Numbered from the stretch's first letter, positions 1-9,598 are shown. The stretch is DNA of 64,000 bases from an uncultured Bryobacteraceae bacterium (GCA_937924525.1 CALDSU010000013.1:186001-250000); one strand, 5' to 3'. Program-made: numbers and translations. Notes: generated by a model not told the origin, from the letters alone.

Positions 1-114
1 AGCGCCGAGGGCGCGCCCGTGCTGGTCGAGCAGGGTCCTCACCTGGCGGCGACGTTTCATCCGGAACTGACCCCGGATCTGCGGGTGCATCAGCTTTTCC
101 TCAAGAAACTGTAG
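1..114 (+). CDS. pdxT: PdxT C-terminal end (partial)
   Basis: Frame 1 is open from the window edge to a TAG at 112-114 and encodes the last 37 residues of a class I glutamine amidotransferase. It contains AATFHPEL, which carries the His and Glu of the Cys-His-Glu triad, followed by RVHQLFLKKL, the usual PdxT ending. PdxT is the glutaminase subunit of pyridoxal 5'-phosphate synthase and feeds ammonia to PdxS, which would be expected just upstream outside the window. The catalytic Cys lies beyond the edge. Other class I amidotransferases share the FHPE motif, but the R-V-H-x-x-F-L tail favours PdxT. Confidence 0.8.
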   Translation, partial: SAEGAPVLVEQGPHLAATFHPELTPDLRVHQLFLKKL

Positions 115-121
115 GGAAACC

Positions 122-532
122 GTGGAACGTAAGAAGTTTCGGGTGGCCTTTGTGTGTCTGGGCAATGCGTGCCGCAGCCAGATGGCGGAAGGTTTCGCCC
201 GGCGGTGGGCCGGAGACCGGATCGAGGTGCACAGCGCGGGACTGTTTCCCGCGGTGACCGTGCCGGCGCAGACCAAGCGGATGATGGCGGAAAAAGGGAT
301 CGACATTTCCGATCAATTCCCGAAGGCGTTTGCGTTGTATCCGCCCGGCTATTTCGACCTGGTGGTGAACATGAGCGGGATGGAGACGCCCGGGCACACC
401 CGGGTGGTGGTGTGGGACGTCGAGGACCCGTACGGATCCAGCGACCGCCGTTTCCGCCAGGTGCGCGACCAGATCGAGCGGCAGACGGAAGAGCTGTTGC
501 TGGGGATGCGGGAGAGTTTGGAGGAAGAGTAG
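122..532 (+). CDS. Low-molecular-weight protein phosphatase / arsenate reductase family
   Basis: This 136-residue cytoplasmic protein has the CX5R phosphate loop CLGNACRS near residue 12 and a distal acidic DP loop (WDVEDPYG, near residue 100), the two catalytic parts of the low-molecular-weight tyrosine phosphatase fold. The same fold serves as thioredoxin-dependent arsenate reductase (ArsC) and as phosphoarginine/phosphotyrosine phosphatase. The GTG start lies 7 bases after the pdxT stop, so the two genes are probably co-transcribed. No ars operon genes are visible, so arsenate as substrate is not supported by context, and a protein phosphatase role is equally possible. Confidence 0.8.
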   Translation: MERKKFRVAFVCLGNACRSQMAEGFARRWAGDRIEVHSAGLFPAVTVPAQTKRMMAEKGIDISDQFPKAFALYPPGYFDLVVNMSGMETPGHTRVVVWDVEDPYGSSDRRFRQVRDQIERQTEELLLGMRESLEEE

Positions 533-770
533 CAGGATCCGTGCAGGCGCCGGCGAGCGCCGGAAAGCTTCCGCAGCGACCGTTGTCATCACACCGCGAT
601 GCCCCGACTTGCATCAGGGGCTTCTGGTCCGGTCAAATAGATTTTGCCGATGCTTCCGGTCGTGTTTCCGCCCCTTCCGCACTCCCTATGAGGATGACTT
701 CGTTCGGCCCGTTTCCAAAAATCGATATGCGATTGAGTCTTTTCGCGCATCCTTTGTACGGGAGCGCTTC

Positions 771-2636
771 ATGAATCGATTGATCTTACCGTCCGCCGCC
801 CTTTTGGCGTCTCTGGTCCTGGCGGCGAAGGCCACCGCGCAGGACGGTCCGGAATCCGTCAGACGCGGTCCCAAGCAGTTTCAGAAGCGGGTGCTTGTCA
901 GTGGTCTGGAGGGGCCCTGGGAAGTGGCTTGGGGACCTGACAACATGCTCTGGGTCACCGAACGCACCGGCAAGCGGGTGACTCGCATCGATCCGACGAC
1001 GGGAGCCCGGCGCGCCGCCATCACCATCGACGAGGTGTCCGCGCCGGGCGGCCAGGACGGATTGCTGGGATTAACCTTTCACCCGGAGCTCCTGAAGGGG
1101 ACCGGCAACGATTTCGTCTACGTCGCCTACACCTACGTGGACAAGAACAAAGGCGCCGATCCCCACGTCGCTGATCCGGCGAGCCCCTATCGCCACCTGT
1201 ACGGCAAGATCGTCCGTTTGCGCTACGACGCCGCCAGCCAAACGCTCACTGACGCCGCCGACGTCCTGACGGGCCTGCCCGCTGGCGACGACCACAACGG
1301 CGGGCGCCTGAAATTCGGCCCTGGCAACAAGCTGTTTTTCACGACCGGCGACCAAGGCCACAACCAGTTCGGCAACTTCTGTCTGCCCATCGAATCGCAG
1401 CGCCTGCCCACCCGCCAGGAGGTGGCCGCGCGCGACTACGCGTCCTATGTGGGAAAGACGCTGCGGATCAATCCCGATGGCTCCATTCCGGCCGACAATC
1501 CGCGGTTAAACGGCGTAGTGAGCCACGTGTATACCTACGGCCACCGCAACCCGCAGGGTCTTGACATCGCCGCGAACGGGATCGTGTACTCCTCCGAGCA
1601 CGGCCCCAAGACCGATGACGAAATCAACATTCTGAGGGCGGGCGCCAACTACGGCTGGCCGCATGTCGCCGGTTTTCGGGACGATAAAGCTTATGTCTAC
1701 GCGCGCTGGGCCGAATCGCGCACGCCGTGCCCGGAGCTGAAGTACGACGACCTCGCGATCCCGGCTTCCGTGCCCCAGGAGCCGGAGTCGGTGTTCCGGA
1801 AACGCTTTGTCAATCCGCTGGCGACGATGTTCACGGTTCCAAACGGCTTCAATTTCGCCGACCCCGCCTGCGCGGGCGCCGATTTCATCTGCTGGCCCAC
1901 GGTGGGCGTGTCCAGCGTCGAGTACTACGAGTCGAAGGGATCCGGCATTCCTGGCTGGGACCGCGTCCTGCTGGTGACCACCCTGAAGCGAGGGTCTCTT
2001 TATGTCTTGCCGCTCCGCCCCGGCGGGAGGAAGGCGGCGGGCCCGTTCTGGCGCTATTTCCAGTCAGAGAATCGCTACCGTGACAGTGCGGTCAACCCCG
2101 ATGGACGCACCCTCTACATCGCCACCGACCCCGGCGGCGTGGCGGAAGGCAGGCACGGCGGTGTGGTGTCCAAAATGGAGAATCCCGGCGCCATACTGGC
2201 GTTCACTTACCTCGGAGAGGGCGTGCCCGGCGCAGAGAGTCTTCCCACTGTTCCGGTGAGCGCGGCCAAGCCCTCCACCGAGCCCGCGGCGCCCATCGCC
2301 GATGGCGTGCCGCCGCGGTTCACCGCCGCCCAAGCCGTCCGCGGCCGCACCGTTTACAACGCCTCGTGCGCGGTCTGTCACGGCAGCACGATGACCAATG
2401 GCGCATATGGGACGCCGCTGGCCGGGCAATACTTCAAGAACAAATGGTCGCACCAGAGCGTCGCCACGCTCCTCGACCGGACCCGCAAGACCATGCCGCC
2501 CGCCGCCCCCGGCTCCTTGCCGGCCGATACGTATGCCGACCTGGTCGCTTACATTCTGGAAGTGAACGGATTCAAGCCCGGCGACACGCCCCTCGCTCCC
2601 GCCGGCGAAGGTCTCGACAAGATGGTGCTCAAGTAG
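771..2636 (+). CDS. Secreted PQQ-dependent sugar dehydrogenase fused to cytochrome c
   Basis: A Sec signal peptide (cleavage near AKATAQ) is followed by a six-bladed beta-propeller of the soluble aldose sugar dehydrogenase (sGDH/YliI) type. Landmarks are GGQDGLLGLTFHPE, GDDHNGGRLKFGP, TYGHRNPQG and GANYGWPHVAG, which in the family include the PQQ- and calcium-site residues. The C-terminal ~90 residues form a single c-type cytochrome domain with CAVCHG and a downstream MPP axial-Met region. It would oxidise a sugar or alcohol in the periplasm and pass electrons directly to its own heme. The ATG at 771 starts the signal peptide and is preceded by a GGGAG box; the frame stays open upstream to 609 but that extension is not protein-like. 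Confidence 0.85.
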   Translation: MNRLILPSAALLASLVLAAKATAQDGPESVRRGPKQFQKRVLVSGLEGPWEVAWGPDNMLWVTERTGKRVTRIDPTTGARRAAITIDEVSAPGGQDGLLGLTFHPELLKGTGNDFVYVAYTYVDKNKGADPHVADPASPYRHLYGKIVRLRYDAASQTLTDAADVLTGLPAGDDHNGGRLKFGPGNKLFFTTGDQGHNQFGNFCLPIESQRLPTRQEVAARDYASYVGKTLRINPDGSIPADNPRLNGVVSHVYTYGHRNPQGLDIAANGIVYSSEHGPKTDDEINILRAGANYGWPHVAGFRDDKAYVYARWAESRTPCPELKYDDLAIPASVPQEPESVFRKRFVNPLATMFTVPNGFNFADPACAGADFICWPTVGVSSVEYYESKGSGIPGWDRVLLVTTLKRGSLYVLPLRPGGRKAAGPFWRYFQSENRYRDSAVNPDGRTLYIATDPGGVAEGRHGGVVSKMENPGAILAFTYLGEGVPGAESLPTVPVSAAKPSTEPAAPIADGVPPRFTAAQAVRGRTVYNASCAVCHGSTMTNGAYGTPLAGQYFKNKWSHQSVATLLDRTRKTMPPAAPGSLPADTYADLVAYILEVNGFKPGDTPLAPAGEGLDKMVLK

Positions 2637-3061
2637 GTCGCGGCGGGAGAGGAAACTGCGAAGACCCTGTCGGTCACCACGTTCTCCTGCGCGTGGAAGA
2701 TCGAGGTCGTCCACCCTGTGACCCGGTCGCACACCTGCACGCTGACGGAGCAACCGCATGGGTCGCCGCCGACCGCGGGAAGCGACAGCCTGGGCTGCCC
2801 ATAGCGCCTTTCGTGCGGATCGCCCGAGGCCGGCAGCAGGCCCGGGTCGAGATCGACCACCGCGAAGCTTCCGGCCGCGAGGTTGATCGTCTTGGTGGGG
2901 CCGACGGGGTTCCCGTGGAAGTCCGCGAAGGCGAGGGTCGCGGCGCACTTCGGCGGATCGGGCTGAGGGTCGAAGCCGCGCGGGATCGAGGCGATCTGCT
3001 CTGCCAGATTGTAGACCACGTTCTGCACCCACGCCTGAGCGCCAACGGGTCGAAGCCGCAC
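2549..3061 (-). pseudogene. Fragment of an acidobacterial hypothetical protein
   Basis: The conceptual product has a composed, protein-like core (WVQNVVYNLAEQIASIP, FDPQPDPPKCAATLAFADF, GNPVGPTKTINLAAGSF, DLDPGLLP) that I recognise only as the style of secreted hypothetical proteins in acidobacteria. The coherent sequence continues upstream of the only usable start codon (GTG 3061) as GDGAHVYV, and an in-frame TAA lies about 25 codons further up with no ATG between. The 3' end runs 88 bases into the opposite-strand dehydrogenase gene and loses its composed character. Both ends therefore look eroded. It may be a remnant, or a gene with an unusual start. Confidence 0.4.
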
Positions 3062-3294
3062 GTATACGTGGGCGCCGTCACCGGCGTGCGTTCGTTGCGC
3101 TGATCCGGATTTTTGCCTTGCGTTCGCCTGCCGGCATGGTCGTTATTGGACGCATGCGCCGGTCCGCCCCGCTCACGCGTGAAACGGAGAAAAGGTACCG
3201 GGCGCTGCCCGGTGTTCGCCAGGCACGCCGCGACTTGTTCGCTTTGTTGTGCGAGCGCACGCCGGCGCGCGCCCGCAAGGCGCGGGGCAAAGCG

Positions 3295-5610
3295 TCATGG
3301 CCGCGCCGGAAGCGATTGCAGGACCTCGGCCGCCTCGCGCCGAACCCCCGGGTTCTGATCGGCGGCCGCCAGACTCAAGTGACGCCGCGCGCCGGGGAGG
3401 TCGCCCGCGGCGGCCAGGACCATGCCCAGCCCGAGGTGGGCGCGGCCGAAGCGGGGCTGGAGGTCGACGGCGGCGCGGTAGCGCTCGGCGGCCCGCTGCC
3501 AATCCTGCCGCCGCGCGTACAGGCTGCCCAGCATTTCGTGGGCTTCGGCCAGGCGGGGATTGCGTTTCACAGTCTGCTCGAGTTGGCGTTCGGCGTCCGC
3601 GAAGGCCCCTCGCGCGGCCAGCACGGCGCCGTAGCCGTAACGGGCGGCAGCGTTTTCCGGAGCCAGGACCACCGCCTTCCGGAAGTGGAATTCGGCCTCG
3701 CGCAGGTTGCCTCGCGCCGCGAGGGCGTTGCCCAGGTTGGCATGCGCCGCGGCAAAATCAGGCTGGAGCCGGATGGCTTCCCGGAGAGCTTGTTCGGCGG
3801 CCGCGCGGTCGCCGCTCTCGAGCAGCATGTTGCCGAGCGAGTCGTGGATTTCCGGCAAATCCGGGTCGCGCCGGATGGCTTCCCGCAGAGCCGCAATGGC
3901 CTCCGCGCGGCGGCCGGACTGATAGTAAGCCCGGCCGAGTTCGTGCAACGTGGGAGCGTCGCCCGCGTCAAGCGCACGGGCCTTTTCGAGGGTCGCCGTG
4001 GCCCGGGGCAGGTCGCCCGCTTCGAGCTGAGCCGAGCCCAGGCCGCGCAGCGCCGGCAGGAACCGCGCGTCGCGCTCCAGGGCGGCTTCGTACATGGCGA
4101 ACGCCTTGGTTCTCTCCCCCGCGGCCAGGTACGCTTCCGCCAGGTCGAAGTAGAATTCCGGCCGTTGCGGCTGATGGCGCTCAATCGCGGCCGCCAGGCG
4201 CGGGATGCCGGCGGCCAGGTTGCTTTTCTGAATCACCTGCGCGACGGCGAGGTACAAATCGCGGTCCGCCTCCGGAGTCACGGTCTCCGGGTAGTACAAC
4301 ATGACTTCGCCACGGTAGGAGACTCCAGGGGTCTCATGCCGCTCCTCACGCGGGTCGAGCAGACGGCGGCCCGGTTTCCGGACCATCCGATGATCGGTCA
4401 TCGCCACGTGGACCACATCCTCGGTGCGACGCTTCGGCATGTGGCATCCGGCGCAATCCGCGCCTTGGGGATGCCGGCCGGCGGCGGTTCGCGCCGCGGT
4501 CCGCTCCGCGTGGCACTGGCGGCAAATCGCCGCGTAGTGCGCCACGGCGTTTTCCCCGCGCGGCGCCTCGTGAGGATTATGGCAGGTGGCGCACGTGAGT
4601 TTGTCGCCGCTGTTCAGGAAGCACGCCGACTGCCGGAACCGGTAGGCGGCGCCGGCGATCTCGAATTTGTCCTCGCGGCCGCTGCCAGGAGCGTGATCAA
4701 AATGCAGCAGGTAGGCGGCCAGCGGTTCATCCGGGCGGTAGGAGAACGTCCCCCGCCCGTAGCGGTGCAGCGCATTCGGCAGTGGGAAGGTCGTGGTCTC
4801 CAGGTGGCATTGCAGGCAGACTTCCATCTGACGCTTGGCGGGAAGGCGGCCCGGATGCAGAATCCGTTTGCGAATCTCGGCGGGATCCTGTTTTTGCTGC
4901 GCCGCCTCGAGGTGCGCCCGTCCCGGACCGTGGCAGCGCTGGCAGTCGATCCCTTCGGGCAGCCTGTCCGGGAATACCGGGTCGGCTCCTGCCCGGTCAG
5001 CGCCGGGAGGCAGTTGCGGATAGCCGTTATGACAGAAGAAACAGTCGTAACTGATCTTGCGGCGGAAATCGTAGTGGTCGGGGCGGTCGTATCCCGGACT
5101 CATCGCCAGATAACCGCCGCCGGCGGCATACCAACTGACCGGCAGTTCCACCAGACGATTTTCCGCGGTGCGGTGCAGATACGTGCGGGAGTGATTACCG
5201 GAGCCTGCCACGTAATGAATTTCCACTTCGACGACATTGGTTTCCGCTCCGTCGATACCTGTTTGGTGACGGCGCAGGAAGAACTGGTCGCCGCGCCGGA
5301 AAAAGCGGTACGTCCGGTCGGAGCGGGCATGATGGAAAGCGCCCAACTGATCCGGGGCTTCGGTAAGGTTGGCGGGCGAGGCGCGGGCAAACGAGCGTCC
5401 CATGCCGGTTCGCCGGTAGGTGACGGCCTGCGCCGCGTGGCATCCCGCACAGAGTCTGCCATCGACATACTCGGACGCAGCGGACTGCCGCGGCGGGGGG
5501 GTGGCGGGGCGGCATGCCGCGACGGCGAGCAGGGTTCCTAGGCAGAGGGCAAGCGTCGCCGGACGCCGCCACGCGCCGCGCTCGAGATCTGAGTTTCGCG
5601 CCCGCCGCAT
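3295..5610 (-). CDS. Heptaheme c-type cytochrome with C-terminal TPR domain, lipoprotein
   Basis: The 771-residue product begins with a lipoprotein signal (lipobox VAAC, Cys33). Seven CXXCH heme motifs follow at about residues 54, 190, 223, 265, 340, 363 and 386 (CAGCH, CFFCH, CQRCH, CLQCH, CATCH, CRQCH, CAGCH). From about residue 445 to the end there are some nine tetratricopeptide repeats of the (L)G-x-x-Y/A-x-G type. This layout is seen in multiheme cytochrome/TPR proteins of acidobacteria and planctomycetes. It is presumably anchored in the envelope, carrying electrons or sensing redox state while the TPR array holds a partner. The start was placed at the Met immediately before the lipoprotein signal; the frame also opens 21 codons earlier. 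Confidence 0.85.
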   Translation of the reverse strand: MRRARNSDLERGAWRRPATLALCLGTLLAVAACRPATPPPRQSAASEYVDGRLCAGCHAAQAVTYRRTGMGRSFARASPANLTEAPDQLGAFHHARSDRTYRFFRRGDQFFLRRHQTGIDGAETNVVEVEIHYVAGSGNHSRTYLHRTAENRLVELPVSWYAAGGGYLAMSPGYDRPDHYDFRRKISYDCFFCHNGYPQLPPGADRAGADPVFPDRLPEGIDCQRCHGPGRAHLEAAQQKQDPAEIRKRILHPGRLPAKRQMEVCLQCHLETTTFPLPNALHRYGRGTFSYRPDEPLAAYLLHFDHAPGSGREDKFEIAGAAYRFRQSACFLNSGDKLTCATCHNPHEAPRGENAVAHYAAICRQCHAERTAARTAAGRHPQGADCAGCHMPKRRTEDVVHVAMTDHRMVRKPGRRLLDPREERHETPGVSYRGEVMLYYPETVTPEADRDLYLAVAQVIQKSNLAAGIPRLAAAIERHQPQRPEFYFDLAEAYLAAGERTKAFAMYEAALERDARFLPALRGLGSAQLEAGDLPRATATLEKARALDAGDAPTLHELGRAYYQSGRRAEAIAALREAIRRDPDLPEIHDSLGNMLLESGDRAAAEQALREAIRLQPDFAAAHANLGNALAARGNLREAEFHFRKAVVLAPENAAARYGYGAVLAARGAFADAERQLEQTVKRNPRLAEAHEMLGSLYARRQDWQRAAERYRAAVDLQPRFGRAHLGLGMVLAAAGDLPGARRHLSLAAADQNPGVRREAAEVLQSLPARP

Positions 5611-5774
5611 GGTGAAGCGAACAGTCCTGATTCTACCAAGCCGCGGCGCTCGGCGGCCGCGACAGCGCAGCATTCCTCAGCGCCCCGGGTTGAATTTTTG
5701 CGGGCCAGCGCCGCATACGGGAGGGATTTTCGCCTTTCACGCTATGATGAGGTTCAAGAGTCGCCAGCATCGGC

Positions 5775-7643
5775 ATGAAGCGGATTGGACGCTACGAAGT
5801 CCTCGCGGAGTTGGGCCAGGGTGCGATGGGTGTCGTGTATCGATGCCTCGATCCCAACATCGGCCGGGAGATCGCGGTCAAGACGATCCGGATGGCCGAC
5901 GCGGCGGATCCGGGGTTGCGCGCCCGCCAGCGGGAACGACTGTTTCGGGAAGCGCGGTCGGCGGGGATTCTTAACCACCCTTCCATCGTTACGGTGTACG
6001 ACATCAACGAGGAGGACGGGCAAGCCTACATCGCCATGGAACTGGTGCGGGGCCGCTCGCTGGAGGCGCTGCTGGCGGCAGGGGAGACGCTCGCCGGTCC
6101 GGACCTGCTGCGTTTGCTGCGCCAGACGGCCGAGGGTCTCGACTACGCGCACCAGCAGGGGATCATTCATCGGGATATCAAGCCCGCCAACATCATGGTG
6201 ACCCACGCCGGGCAGGCGAAGATCACCGATTTCGGAATCGCCAAGATCGCCGATCTGGAACGGATGACGGTGTCCGGCCTGATCATGGGCACCCCCAATT
6301 ACATGGCGCCGGAGCAGGTGCAGGGGAAGCCGGTGGACGGGAAGGCGGATCAGTATTCGCTGGCGGTGATCGCGTACGAGTTGACGACCGGCGAGCGGCC
6401 CTTTGTCGCTGATCAACTGCCGACGCTCGTGTACAAGATCGTTTGTGAAGAGCCGGCGCCGCCGCAGCGCTTGAACCCGAGTCTGGGCGCGGGAATCGAT
6501 GCGGTGCTCCGGCGCGGGCTGGCGAAAGCGCCGGGAGACCGCTACGCCAATTGCGGCGCATTCGTGGATGCGCTCGAACAGGCGTGCCAGGCCACGCCAG
6601 ACTGGAAGGGGTTGCCGCGGGGCGGAAGTTTTGCGCTGCCTACCCAGAGCGACACGGGGCCGACGCCCGCGACGGCGCTGCCGGCGGCTGTCGCCACGCG
6701 CGCCGACGCGCCACCCGAGCCGCCCATCGTGTTGCCGCCTCCGCCGCCGAAGAGTCAAGCCGCCGAGGAACCGAGCCGCCGCGTGCCCGTGCTGGTTTTC
6801 CTGACGCTGGCTGCGGTCGCCGGGGGAGGCTACTGGGCGTGGCAGGGTGACTGGCTTCCGTTCGGGCCGGAGCCGAAATTGCCGATCGCCAGCCCGGTGG
6901 AGAGGGTGAGCAGCGAGACGCCGGCGCCAGTGGCCGCGCCCGAAGAGCCGGCTACCGTTGAAGAAGCGCCCGCCGCGAGTGAAACCGACACCCCGCCCGC
7001 CGCTGAACCCGCACAGGAGCCCGCGGCGGCCTCCCCGCAGGAGCCACCGGCCACTCCGCCGGCGCCCGCCAAACCAGGCGCGTCCGCGAAGCCGGTTCCG
7101 CAGCCACGGCGAGCCCCGACCAAGCCGGAACCGGTGAAGACTCCTGCTCCTGCTCCCGCGCCTGAACCGGTCGTGGTCTGGCGGGATGTCCGGGTGCGCA
7201 CGGACCCGCCGGGGGCGCGAGTGGTGATGGATAACCTGGCAGGAACCGCCTGCCGCGCTCCGTGCTCCTTCAAGGCGGATCGCGGCAACCATTTCGTCAC
7301 CGCGGCCCTGCCGGGTTACCAGGAGGCGCGGCGGACCTTCTACGTCGCCGACGAGCCGGTTGAGCTGCTGATTACCCTCACCCCTTCCGGGGGCGCGGCC
7401 GCTCCTCCCGGCGCGGCCGGGACGGCGCGCAATGGCCAAGCCACGGTGTTCGTGCAGTCCAGTCCCGCGGGAGCGGCGCTGACGGTGAACGGCAAGCCCT
7501 GGCCCCAGCGCACGCCCGCCACCCTGACGCTGCCACCGGGCGAGCACCGGCTGACTCTCGAAAAGGACGGCGCGCGTACGGAGTATTCCCTCAGGTTGCA
7601 GGCCGGGGACGTGAAGCAGATTTCGCTCACCCTGGCCCGGTGA
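5775..7643 (+). CDS. Membrane Ser/Thr protein kinase with two PEGA domains
   Basis: Residues 7-270 form a complete Hanks-type kinase: GQGAMG loop (14-19), catalytic-site lysine K36 in IAVK, HRDIKPAN (132-139, catalytic D134), DFG (152-154), and APE (178-180). A Pro/Ala-rich linker surrounds one transmembrane helix at about 337-356. The external part begins with a long Pro/Ala/Glu-rich stalk and ends in two PEGA-type beta domains (each with an S/T-D/S-P-x-G-A pattern near residues 480 and 570). The kinase is thus cytoplasmic, with a periplasmic part that could sense cell-wall or surface ligands. No phosphatase partner is adjacent. All catalytic residues are intact. Confidence 0.92.
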   Translation: MKRIGRYEVLAELGQGAMGVVYRCLDPNIGREIAVKTIRMADAADPGLRARQRERLFREARSAGILNHPSIVTVYDINEEDGQAYIAMELVRGRSLEALLAAGETLAGPDLLRLLRQTAEGLDYAHQQGIIHRDIKPANIMVTHAGQAKITDFGIAKIADLERMTVSGLIMGTPNYMAPEQVQGKPVDGKADQYSLAVIAYELTTGERPFVADQLPTLVYKIVCEEPAPPQRLNPSLGAGIDAVLRRGLAKAPGDRYANCGAFVDALEQACQATPDWKGLPRGGSFALPTQSDTGPTPATALPAAVATRADAPPEPPIVLPPPPPKSQAAEEPSRRVPVLVFLTLAAVAGGGYWAWQGDWLPFGPEPKLPIASPVERVSSETPAPVAAPEEPATVEEAPAASETDTPPAAEPAQEPAAASPQEPPATPPAPAKPGASAKPVPQPRRAPTKPEPVKTPAPAPAPEPVVVWRDVRVRTDPPGARVVMDNLAGTACRAPCSFKADRGNHFVTAALPGYQEARRTFYVADEPVELLITLTPSGGAAAPPGAAGTARNGQATVFVQSSPAGAALTVNGKPWPQRTPATLTLPPGEHRLTLEKDGARTEYSLRLQAGDVKQISLTLAR

Positions 7644-7687
7644 ACGCCATGCGGGCAAGTAAAACATTTCAGAGCTAGAATGTTGGC

Positions 7688-8197
7688 GTGAGCCTGGCGC
7701 CCTGGGACCGGTCGACGCGCCGCGCCATGAAAGGCGGGTGCGCGGCGCCGGCCGGTCTGGAGCGCGGTCCGGGGGGCCGGCCGCTTTGCCGCTGGTGCGG
7801 TCTCGAGACCGCGCCGCCGCGGCGCACGTTCTGTTCCGACTACTGCGTTCACGAGTGGCGCCTGCGGACCGACCCGGCGTACGTGCGGGAGTGCCTGCGG
7901 CAACGCGACCGCGGCGTGTGCGCCTGCTGCGGCATCGACACGGTGGCCGAGTACCGCCGGATTCGCCGCCTGCGCTTTGACCAGCGGCGGCTGGTCCTCG
8001 AGGAGTGGGGCGCTTCCCCACGGCGGGCCAGCCTTTGGGACGCCGACCACATCGTGCCGGTGGCCGAAGGGGGCGGGGAGTGCGACCTGTCAAACCTGCG
8101 GACGTTGTGTCTGAAGTGCCACCGGCGGGAAACGGCGGCGCTGCGCGCACGGCTCCGGCGGCGGGGCGCGCTTTCCCACGGCGCCCCAGACTCGTAG
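7688..8197 (+). CDS. HNH endonuclease
   Basis: The 169-residue protein ends in a classic HNH nuclease: WDADHIVPVAEGGGECDLSN followed by LCLKCHRRETA, giving the metal-binding Asp-His, the Asn and the final His, with the CXXC pair CACC and CLKC forming the structural zinc site. Ahead of it is a further small zinc-ribbon-like segment (CRWCG then CSDYC, residues 28-50). It starts with GTG. Free-standing HNH proteins of this sort are common and often of unknown target, including DNA repair and mobile elements. It sits alone between the kinase and the DUF362 gene, with no methylase nearby, so a restriction role is not supported. Confidence 0.8.
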   Translation: MSLAPWDRSTRRAMKGGCAAPAGLERGPGGRPLCRWCGLETAPPRRTFCSDYCVHEWRLRTDPAYVRECLRQRDRGVCACCGIDTVAEYRRIRRLRFDQRRLVLEEWGASPRRASLWDADHIVPVAEGGGECDLSNLRTLCLKCHRRETAALRARLRRRGALSHGAPDS

Positions 8198-8206
8198 AAT
8201 AACGGT

Positions 8207-9388
8207 ATGAGAAGCCCGTACTGCACTCGCCGGCAGGTTCTGGCCGCCGCGGCAGGCGCCTGGCTGGCGCGCGCCGCACCGGCGGCGTCCCAAGCGCCGA
8301 CCGCCCCGGTCTCCGTCGCCAAGTGCGCCACTTACGATCCGCAGGTGCTGACGCCGACGCTCGATCGCATGTTCGACCAGATTGGCGGGCTCGGGCGCAT
8401 CGTCAAGGGCAAGACAGTCGCGATCAAGATCAACCTGACGGGCAGCCCGTCCTACCGGTTAGGCCATCACCGGCTGGAGGACACGCACTGGACGCACCAC
8501 GCCGTCATCACCGCGACCGTGCACCTGATGGGACGGGCGGGCGCCCACCGCATCCGCCTGCTGGAGAGCCCCTGGTCCACCGCCGACCCGGTGGAAGAGT
8601 ACATTCTGCAAGGCGGCTGGGATCCGCGCGAAATCCTCAACGCCGCGCCGCGCGTCGAGTTCGAGAACACCAACTACCTCGGCCGCGGCAAGAAGTATTC
8701 CCGGTTTCCGGTCCCGAAGGGCGGGCTGATGTATCCCGCGTACGATCTGAACCACTCGTACGAAGACTGCGATGTGTTCGTCTCGATCGCCAAACTGAAG
8801 GACCATGCGACCACGGGCGTGACGCTGTCGATGAAGAACTGCTTCGGCAGCACGCCGTGCACGATCTACGGCGAAGGAGCGGGCGAGAACGAGCCCAGCA
8901 TGCTGCCGCGCGGGGGAAGAGGGATGTTCCACTCAGGGCACCGGCAGCCCTCGAAGTCCTCTCCTTCAGAGATTGACCCGACGTCGCCGCGGCAGGGTGG
9001 TTACCGGGTGCCGCGCGTGGTGGCGGACCTGGTGGCGGCGCGTCCCTTGCACTTGAATATCATCGACGGCATTTACACGATGGCAGGCGCGGAGGGGCCG
9101 TGGAATCGCCCGGCGCTGCATTTCGTTAAACCCGGCATCCTGGTGGTAGGCACGAACTGCGTCGCCACCGACGCGGTCGCGACGGCGACCATGGGCTACG
9201 ATCCGATGGCCGACCGGGGCACGATGCCTTTTGAGGATTGCGACAACACCATGCGCCTTGCTGAGGAGTTCTATGGCTTGGGCACCCGCGACCTGAAGCG
9301 GATCGAGGTCGTCGGGGCGCGCATCGAGGATGTCCGCTTTGACTTCGGCGCCATGAAGAAACTGCCGGAACGCTGGCTGCCGAGTTAG
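8207..9388 (+). CDS. Tat-exported DUF362 protein
   Basis: The N-terminus carries a twin-arginine signal (TRRQVLAAAAG, with cleavage near APAASQA). The rest matches the DUF362 family as I know it: GKTVAIKINLTG near residue 70, a LMGRAGAHRIRLLES segment, KLKDHATTGVTLSMKN (about 200-215), and ATDAVATATMGYDPM near 335. DUF362 proteins are often linked to iron-sulphur proteins and uncharacterised redox chemistry; no substrate is known. No cysteine cluster for Fe-S binding is visible here. The gene begins only 9 bases after the HNH stop. Export by Tat suggests that it folds with a cofactor or partner before crossing the membrane. Confidence 0.8.
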   Translation: MRSPYCTRRQVLAAAAGAWLARAAPAASQAPTAPVSVAKCATYDPQVLTPTLDRMFDQIGGLGRIVKGKTVAIKINLTGSPSYRLGHHRLEDTHWTHHAVITATVHLMGRAGAHRIRLLESPWSTADPVEEYILQGGWDPREILNAAPRVEFENTNYLGRGKKYSRFPVPKGGLMYPAYDLNHSYEDCDVFVSIAKLKDHATTGVTLSMKNCFGSTPCTIYGEGAGENEPSMLPRGGRGMFHSGHRQPSKSSPSEIDPTSPRQGGYRVPRVVADLVAARPLHLNIIDGIYTMAGAEGPWNRPALHFVKPGILVVGTNCVATDAVATATMGYDPMADRGTMPFEDCDNTMRLAEEFYGLGTRDLKRIEVVGARIEDVRFDFGAMKKLPERWLPS

Positions 9389-9598
9389 CCGGAGGAAACG
9401 GGGCTTGCGCCCGAGGTTCTGCGGTAGGTGTTTCCGGATCGCTACGGTGTGCCATGGCGCGCGACCTTTGGCGACTGGACGGAAAGGATCGAGGACTTAG
9501 CCATTTTCCTCGGATCCCAGGCGGTGGAGGAGGACGTGAGAGGGCCCGGCGGCGCGGTTGACGGGGTTCGCGGCGGGGTGCGTGGTAAAACAGAACCC

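Noticed and set aside
3118-5541. An open frame of about 800 codons antisense to the heptaheme cytochrome
   Set aside because: It is a GC-driven shadow of the real gene; the other strand has seven heme motifs and TPRs, and this one shows no motif.
5754-8279. An open frame of about 840 codons antisense to the kinase and HNH gene
   Set aside because: Low-complexity Arg/Gly/Pro text with no motif; the forward genes are certain.
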